Of a stretch of 30,414 nucleotides of DNA, positions 25,722 to 30,414 are shown one piece after another; the first letter of the stretch is position 1; each line of letters begins with the position of its first letter. The stretch is from NCBI GenBank assembly GCA_023416335.1, contig JAEZHY010000030.1, positions 1-30,414 of the forward strand, in the 5' to 3' direction. This DNA comes from Pseudomonadota bacterium. Its GTDB lineage: Bacteria > Desulfobacterota > Syntrophobacteria > Syntrophobacterales > Syntrophobacteraceae. The notes beneath the pieces were generated by a model. It saw only the letters and a list, made by a program, of their open reading frames with translations. It searched no databases and was not told where the DNA came from. Made by a program: the position numbers and the translations under genes.

Positions 25722-27083
25722 ATGTCCGAGCCCCTCAGGGACGCAGCCGAGAGGCCGCGAAACCTATATATCCACACACTCGGCTGTCAGATGAACGAGT
25801 ACGATTCGCTGCGGGTGCAGCGCCTTCTCGCGCCCCTCGGCTACGTACGGGTCGAAGACATTGGCGATGCGGACGTCATATTCCTTAATACCTGTTCGGT
25901 CCGGGAAAAAGCCGAACAAAAGGTCCACTCTTTCCTTGGCCGTTTGCGCCGGCTCAAGACAAAGAAACCGCATCTCAAAATAATCGCCGGAGGCTGTGTG
26001 GCCCAGCAGTTGGGGGCCAAATTGCTCGACAGGTTCGACCATGTTGATATCGTGTTGGGCACCAGGGGGATAGCCTCGATCGCCCGGATTCTGGAACAGG
26101 TTCAGGAAAGCGGAAAGCGGGCAGCCTGCCTCCCCGATGAGGAAAATCCAAACCTGGATTCAATGCAGTCGGAGATCTTCAGCGAAGGAGAGGTGGCCGC
26201 TCCCGTCACGATCATGCAGGGGTGCAACAACTATTGTACTTACTGCATCGTTCCTTATGTCCGGGGTCCGGAACGGAGCAGGCCGTCGGACGAGATCCTG
26301 AATGAAATAAAATGCCTCGAACAGACCGGCATCAGGGAGGTCCTCCTTCTCGGCCAGAATGTGAATTCCTACGGGCGGAACCTCGACGAGAAAATCACCT
26401 TCGTAGATCTCATCCGACGAATTGCCCGGGAAACCGGAATCCCTCGCATCCGGTTCACGACCTCCCATCCGAAAGACCTCACCGAAGGACTCATGCGATG
26501 CTTTGCCGAAGTGGACAGCCTCTGCAAGCACCTGCATCTTCCGGTTCAGTCCGGATCGGACCGCATCCTGGCAAGCATGAACAGGCGCTATACGGTCTCC
26601 GCGTACCTGGAAAAGATTCGCCTGCTTCGTGAGTTTTGCCCCGAGATAGCTTTGACGTCGGACGTAATTGTCGGCTTTCCGGGTGAAACGGAAGACGATT
26701 TCAGACTGACAATGGACCTGCTCTGCGAAGTTCAGTTCGACAATCTCTTCTCGTTCCGGTACTCGGATCGGCCGAATACCCGGTCCGCTTCTTTCGGGAA
26801 CAAGATTGACCCGGAAATCGGGCTGCGCCGCCTGGTCGAACTCCAGGGTTACCAGGCCGAGGTTACACTTCGTAAAAACCTGGCCGAAGTGGGCAAGACC
26901 CGTGAAGTCCTGGTAGAGGGGCCCAGTCGGGCATCGAACGGTCAGATGACCGGGCGCACCACTCAGAACAGAATCGTGAATTTCGATGCGCCCTTGGAGA
27001 CCTCGCGCAGGATAATCCCGGTAAAAATCACCGGTGCATATTCTCATTCTCTCAGGGGAGATGTTATATTGGCGGCAGGGTAA
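25722..27083 (+). CDS. miaB: tRNA-2-methylthio-N6-dimethylallyladenosine synthase
   Basis: A 453-aa radical-SAM methylthiotransferase modifying A37 of tRNAs reading UNN codons. The N-terminal domain carries three cluster ligands: Cys22 (TLGCQMNEYDS), Cys58 (NTCSVREKAEQK) and Cys92 (GGCVAQQ). The radical-SAM motif CNNYCTYC gives Cys168, Cys172 and Cys175, followed by VPYVRGPERSR. SDVIVGFPGETEDDF and the C-terminal TRAM domain (~375-450) complete the family layout. NTCSVRE and VRGPERSR favour MiaB over the related MtaB/RimO. Ribosome binding site CCGGAG. Confidence 0.95.
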   Translation: MSEPLRDAAERPRNLYIHTLGCQMNEYDSLRVQRLLAPLGYVRVEDIGDADVIFLNTCSVREKAEQKVHSFLGRLRRLKTKKPHLKIIAGGCVAQQLGAKLLDRFDHVDIVLGTRGIASIARILEQVQESGKRAACLPDEENPNLDSMQSEIFSEGEVAAPVTIMQGCNNYCTYCIVPYVRGPERSRPSDEILNEIKCLEQTGIREVLLLGQNVNSYGRNLDEKITFVDLIRRIARETGIPRIRFTTSHPKDLTEGLMRCFAEVDSLCKHLHLPVQSGSDRILASMNRRYTVSAYLEKIRLLREFCPEIALTSDVIVGFPGETEDDFRLTMDLLCEVQFDNLFSFRYSDRPNTRSASFGNKIDPEIGLRRLVELQGYQAEVTLRKNLAEVGKTREVLVEGPSRASNGQMTGRTTQNRIVNFDAPLETSRRIIPVKITGAYSHSLRGDVILAAG

Positions 27084-27179
27084 CACCTGTCTTGAAGACT
27101 GCTTTTGTTCGGCAACCTTTCTTTCGATCGATTTTATCGAGCCTGGTGGACGGCTGCAGGGCTTAGTTGGAGGGAAAAC

Positions 27180-27674
27180 ATGTTCAGGCAGATGAAAGTG
27201 ACCGGGCTGGTAATGGACCCACACTCAAACACGCCGATTCTGGTGCTGAAGGACGTTAAGGACGAGACCACGCTGCCAATCTGGATCGGTCTCCTCGAAG
27301 CCACTGCAATCGCAACGGAACTCGAAAACATTCAGTTTCCCCGTCCGATGACTCATGACCTGATCCGCACCTTTTTCGATCATCTGAGCGTGAGTGTCGA
27401 AAAAATCGAGGTCTGCGATCTAAGAAACAACACTTATTACGCCCTGATCTACATCCGCAGCGGGGAAAACGTCAGCCCCATCGACTCCCGGCCGAGCGAT
27501 GCGATCGCAATCGCGCTTCGGACCAAGGCGCCGATCTACGTAAAAGATGAAGTGATCACGAAGTACCTGAAGTCCGATGAGGCCAAACCCTCGTTCGACG
27601 AAAAGAACAAAGAGCAGTGGGCGGAAATGCTCGATAAACTGGACCCGTCCGATTTCAGCAAATACAAAATGTAA
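27180..27674 (+). CDS. bifunctional nuclease family protein (DUF151)
   Basis: A 164-aa protein of the BFN/DUF151 family. The signatures are MKVTGLVMDPHSNTPILVLKD, LPIWIGLLEATAIATELEN, RPMTHDLI and the conserved SRPSDAIAIALRTKAPIYV. Homologues in plants and mycobacteria are reported to have nuclease activity, but the bacterial role is unsettled. No UVR domain follows the core; the tail is a charged helix. GGAGGG precedes ATG 27180, chosen over an upstream start at 27105. It follows miaB by 96 bp. Confidence 0.88.
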   Translation: MFRQMKVTGLVMDPHSNTPILVLKDVKDETTLPIWIGLLEATAIATELENIQFPRPMTHDLIRTFFDHLSVSVEKIEVCDLRNNTYYALIYIRSGENVSPIDSRPSDAIAIALRTKAPIYVKDEVITKYLKSDEAKPSFDEKNKEQWAEMLDKLDPSDFSKYKM

Positions 27675-28005
27675 TCTGCGATTTGTCCCGATTAGATCGG
27701 AGCGGGAGCGCCAATCAAGAACTCCCGCCGGATGAGGACAACTCTCCGCGATATTTTGCTCCCCCTCTTCTTTCCGCATGGGACGATTACGGCAGCACGC
27801 ACGCCCCCTCCCTCCGCACATTTCCACTATGACCCATGCGCCACAGGTATGTACCGGCGCAAAGACGAGTCCTTCCATTTTGTTCTTTTTTGATTTTTCC
27901 AACGGTTCGATATAAATGGATGGACAACCCGTGCCGGTGCGAGACCGCGGACCATTTCCGCCTGGGCCGGTGTGAATCTACACTCAACTCAATTGGGAGG
28001 GTGGA
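27675..28005. other. intergenic region before adenine deaminase
   Basis: No gene is seen. A CGGGAG/CTCCCG hairpin (27703-27727) lies just after the DUF151 gene but lacks a U-run. A weak promoter candidate ends in TATAAA at 27911-27916. I looked for a purine riboswitch core before the deaminase gene and did not find one. Confidence 0.45.
27703..27727 (+). terminator. weak hairpin after the DUF151 gene
   Basis: CGGGAG (27703-27708) pairs with CTCCCG (27722-27727) over a 13-nt loop. No T-run follows, so its termination role is doubtful. Confidence 0.35.
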
Positions 28006-29730
28006 ATGGATACAGCGCGTTTGGCAGCTTTGATCGAAGCGGCAAGGGGCAAGAAACCGGCTGATCTTTGCATTAAGGGATGCCGCCTGGTCAATGTTCT
28101 TTCCGGAGAAATCGAATCCGTCGATCTGGCTGTGTACGACGGACACGTGGCAGGAGTAGGAAAATACGAAGGCAAGGAAACCATCGATGCCGAAGGCATG
28201 TACGTAAGCCCTCTTTTCATCGACGGGCACATACACATCGAAAGCTCTCTGCTCAGCCCGGCCAACTTCTGCGCCGCAGTGCTTCCACGGGGAACCGGCG
28301 CCGTGGTTGCAGACCCGCATGAGATCGCAAACGTCCTGGGTCTCGATGGAATAAAGTACTTCCTCGAATGCGCGAGGAATCTTCCGCTGGACATTTTTCT
28401 CAATCTCCCCAGCTGCGTTCCCGCCTCACCTCTTGAAACATCCGGCGCCAGACTCAGGGCCGCGGACCTCCAGTCGCTTCTCCCGAACGAGCACCTGCTG
28501 GGACTCGCCGAGATGATGAACTTCCCGGGCGTGCTCGAAGCGGACCCGCAGGTAACCGACAAGCTCATACTCTTTCGGAACATGGTTATAGACGGTCATT
28601 CTCCGATACTCGGCGGACTGGACCTGAACGGCTACATAGCGGGAGGGATACAGTCCGATCACGAAGCCACCACCCACGCCGAGGCAGCGGAAAAACTCGC
28701 CCGGGGCATGGCCGTGATGATTCGCGAAGGAAGCCAGTCCAAGGACCTCGATAAACTGCTGTCCGTCGTGAACGACAAGACCTGGCCTCATTGCATGTTT
28801 GTGTCCGATGACGTGCATCCGGACGATCTGGTCCGCAAGGGCCACATGAACGCTACGGTAAACCGTGCGATGTCGCTCGGCCTCGATCCGGTGCGGGCCA
28901 TCACTCTGGCGACGTGGACAGCGGCCAATCATTTCCGCCTGCCTCGCCGCGGCGCACTTACGCCGGGTTTTCTGGCCGACTTCAGTATGAGCCCGACGCT
29001 CAATCCCTGGAATCCGGTTCGCGTCTTCAAACGCGGAACCGAAATAGCCCGTAGCGGCAAATTGCTCACCGATCCCCTCTGCTGGTCGCTGCCGCCCCTG
29101 CCGGGAAGCCCCATGCGCATAACCCGTCTCGAAAAAGAGGACCTTCTCGTTCCCGTCAGGACAGGCAAACTAAAGGTCATCGGAGTACGGGAAGGGACTC
29201 TCCTCACGGACAAAATCCTCGTGGATCCTCCGGCGGAGAACGGATACGTCGTTTCCGACACGGAGCGCGATATTCTCAAGATGGTACTGTATAATAGATA
29301 TATTCCAGGAACCGCGCCAGCACTCGGGTTCGTTCATGGATTGGGTCTGAAAAAAGGAGCCGTCGCAACATCCGTTGCACATGATTCACATAATGTTATT
29401 GCAGCGGGTGTAACCGATGATGATATTTTTGCCGTAGTCGCGGCCCTCAGGGAGACGGGCGGTGGAATGGCGGTCGGAAACGCCGGGGGGGAGATCCGGA
29501 TCCTGCCTCTCCCCATTGCCGGGCTCATGTCGGCAGGACCGGCATCGGAGGTTTCCGAGGAACTGAGCCGCCTCAAGACTTTGGCGAGGGATTGGGGATC
29601 GACGCTTGCAAACCCGTTTATGGCCCTTTCATTCTTGGCGCTCCCGGTAATTCCCGAGTTGAAGCTGACGGATCTTGGCATCGTGGAGGTATCCCGCTTT
29701 TCTCACGTGCAGCTCTTCGAAGAGGTCTGA
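28006..29730 (+). CDS. ade: adenine deaminase
   Basis: A 574-aa amidohydrolase converting adenine to hypoxanthine plus ammonia for purine salvage. Family motifs are LCIKGCRLVNVLSGEIE, the metal ligand segment FIDGHIHIESSLLSP, ADPHEIANVLG, DGHSPILGG, GIQSDHEATT, VSDDVHPDDL and the C-terminal VAHDSHNVIAAGV with GGMAVGNAGGEIRILPLPIAGLMS. Length matches the 575-590-aa bacterial enzymes. The start has GGGAGGGTGG just upstream. It likely forms a two-gene unit with the ferritin-like gene 50 bp downstream. Confidence 0.96.
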   Translation: MDTARLAALIEAARGKKPADLCIKGCRLVNVLSGEIESVDLAVYDGHVAGVGKYEGKETIDAEGMYVSPLFIDGHIHIESSLLSPANFCAAVLPRGTGAVVADPHEIANVLGLDGIKYFLECARNLPLDIFLNLPSCVPASPLETSGARLRAADLQSLLPNEHLLGLAEMMNFPGVLEADPQVTDKLILFRNMVIDGHSPILGGLDLNGYIAGGIQSDHEATTHAEAAEKLARGMAVMIREGSQSKDLDKLLSVVNDKTWPHCMFVSDDVHPDDLVRKGHMNATVNRAMSLGLDPVRAITLATWTAANHFRLPRRGALTPGFLADFSMSPTLNPWNPVRVFKRGTEIARSGKLLTDPLCWSLPPLPGSPMRITRLEKEDLLVPVRTGKLKVIGVREGTLLTDKILVDPPAENGYVVSDTERDILKMVLYNRYIPGTAPALGFVHGLGLKKGAVATSVAHDSHNVIAAGVTDDDIFAVVAALRETGGGMAVGNAGGEIRILPLPIAGLMSAGPASEVSEELSRLKTLARDWGSTLANPFMALSFLALPVIPELKLTDLGIVEVSRFSHVQLFEEV

Positions 29731-29780
29731 GAGAGAGGGAACTTTCGGATTGAACTCTACTGATTACGGGGGAGGAACGC

Positions 29781-30242
29781 ATGAGTATGCTTTCGTGCAG
29801 CTCGGTCGGTGATGTCGTCAACTTCGCGATCGAAAAAGAAGAAAAGGCGATGGACTTCTATCGGAAATGCTCGGAGCGGGCCGCCAACCCGGGCATAAAG
29901 GAATTCTTCCAGGAATTGACCGAGGAGGAGAAACGCCACAGGGACATGTTGAAAGGACTGGACGTCTCCAACCTGATCAGTGTCAATCTGGCGCAGGTCG
30001 AAGATCTCCGGATCAGCGACTATCTCGTGGACGTCCCCTTCACGGAAGAAATCACGTACCAGGAAGCCCTCATTATCGCCATGAAGAAGGAAGAGAAAGC
30101 TCACGCTTTTTATTCGACATGGAAAACTAAATGCATGAGCGAGAAGGCGGCACAGCTTTTTCAAGTGCTCGAAAATGAGGAAGCCAAGCACAAACGTAAG
30201 CTCGAGATCGTCTACGACGATGAAATCCTGACGTGGGATTAG
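29781..30242 (+). CDS. ferritin-like (rubrerythrin-type) diiron protein
   Basis: A 153-aa four-helix protein with a duplicated pattern of diiron ligands: EKEEKAMDFY (Glu18/Glu21), EEEKRH (Glu50, His53), KKEEKAHAFY (Glu105, His108) and ENEEAKH (Glu134, His137). The C-terminal rubredoxin domain of classical rubrerythrin is absent. Such proteins typically act in peroxide detoxification or iron handling in anaerobes, but this one is uncharacterised. GGAGGAACGC precedes the ATG. Confidence 0.88.
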   Translation: MSMLSCSSVGDVVNFAIEKEEKAMDFYRKCSERAANPGIKEFFQELTEEEKRHRDMLKGLDVSNLISVNLAQVEDLRISDYLVDVPFTEEITYQEALIIAMKKEEKAHAFYSTWKTKCMSEKAAQLFQVLENEEAKHKRKLEIVYDDEILTWD

Positions 30243-30414
30243 GAGCGGTCTGAAAACACGGCTCTCACGGCCTCGGGGCCTCGGCCTAGGGAAAAAGGGA
30301 AAAATACTCCGTCCCCTGCATGTTGCGTTCAGGATGGAATCAAATATTGTGGGGACCCGCGGCCCCCACACCCCCTGCGCCGCTCTGCGGCTTACTTGGC
30401 GCTTGCTGTGGCGC
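30243..30414. other. palindrome-rich non-coding end
   Basis: After the ferritin-like gene there is no gene. A 7-bp hairpin TGTGGGG (30348-30354)/CCCCACA (30364-30370) is followed by GCCGC/GCGGC (30379-30391) and two GGCGC-type words. This may be a terminator region or the edge of a repeat element cut by the window. Confidence 0.4.

Noticed and set aside
27675..28005. Purine riboswitch before adenine deaminase
   Set aside because: The conserved junction and loop sequences are absent.

Overview
The window looks like a chromosomal segment of a deltaproteobacterium-type organism (Desulfobacterota, possibly a syntrophic or sulfate-reducing lineage). This is inferred from gene content: a PurS-PurL fusion, DUF4911 and DUF4412 proteins, a PilZ-like gene behind pheT, tandem cyclic-nucleotide-binding domains beside miaB, and frequent GTG/TTG starts. 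Most of the window is housekeeping. I see no prophage, CRISPR array or complete insertion sequence.

Left part (1-3032): repeat-rich DNA surrounds one gene, a deoxyhypusine-synthase-like protein (1279-2346). The repeats include an approximately 120-bp direct repeat, blocks of ATCCGTGT spaced exactly 10 nt in both orientations, a 78-bp repeat pair bracketing a 13-bp inverted repeat, and three copies of a palindromic element. An acyl-CoA dehydrogenase (3033-4199) follows and overlaps bioB tail to tail. BioB (4183-5157, minus) has a recognisable BirA-type biotin operator in front of it. Next come a secreted DUF4412 protein and a very large secreted multicopper oxidase (6489-9797, minus). Two copies of another dispersed repeat flank the oxidase.

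Central part (10261-24327, all minus strand), in transcription order: a secreted protein of uncertain family, pgsA, tRNA-Val(GAC), thrS, infC, rpmI, rplT, pheS, pheT, a PilZ-like gene, mntP, purL and purE. The core thrS-infC-rpmI-rplT-pheS-pheT order is the classic translation-factor cluster. Its control elements are partly visible: a promoter and intrinsic terminator in the thrS leader, a probable CTG start for infC, a promoter and hairpin in front of rpmI, and a terminator-like hairpin in an unusual 287-bp pheS-pheT gap.

Right part (24433-30242, plus strand): a DUF4911 protein, a tandem cyclic-nucleotide-binding protein without a DNA-binding domain, miaB, a bifunctional-nuclease-family (DUF151) protein, adenine deaminase, and a small ferritin-like protein. 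The last 170 bases are palindrome-rich and non-coding.

No single new system is evident. The most promising points are the bacterial deoxyhypusine-synthase homologue embedded in repeats, the repeat-flanked giant multicopper oxidase, the non-canonical infC start and the phased repeat families.
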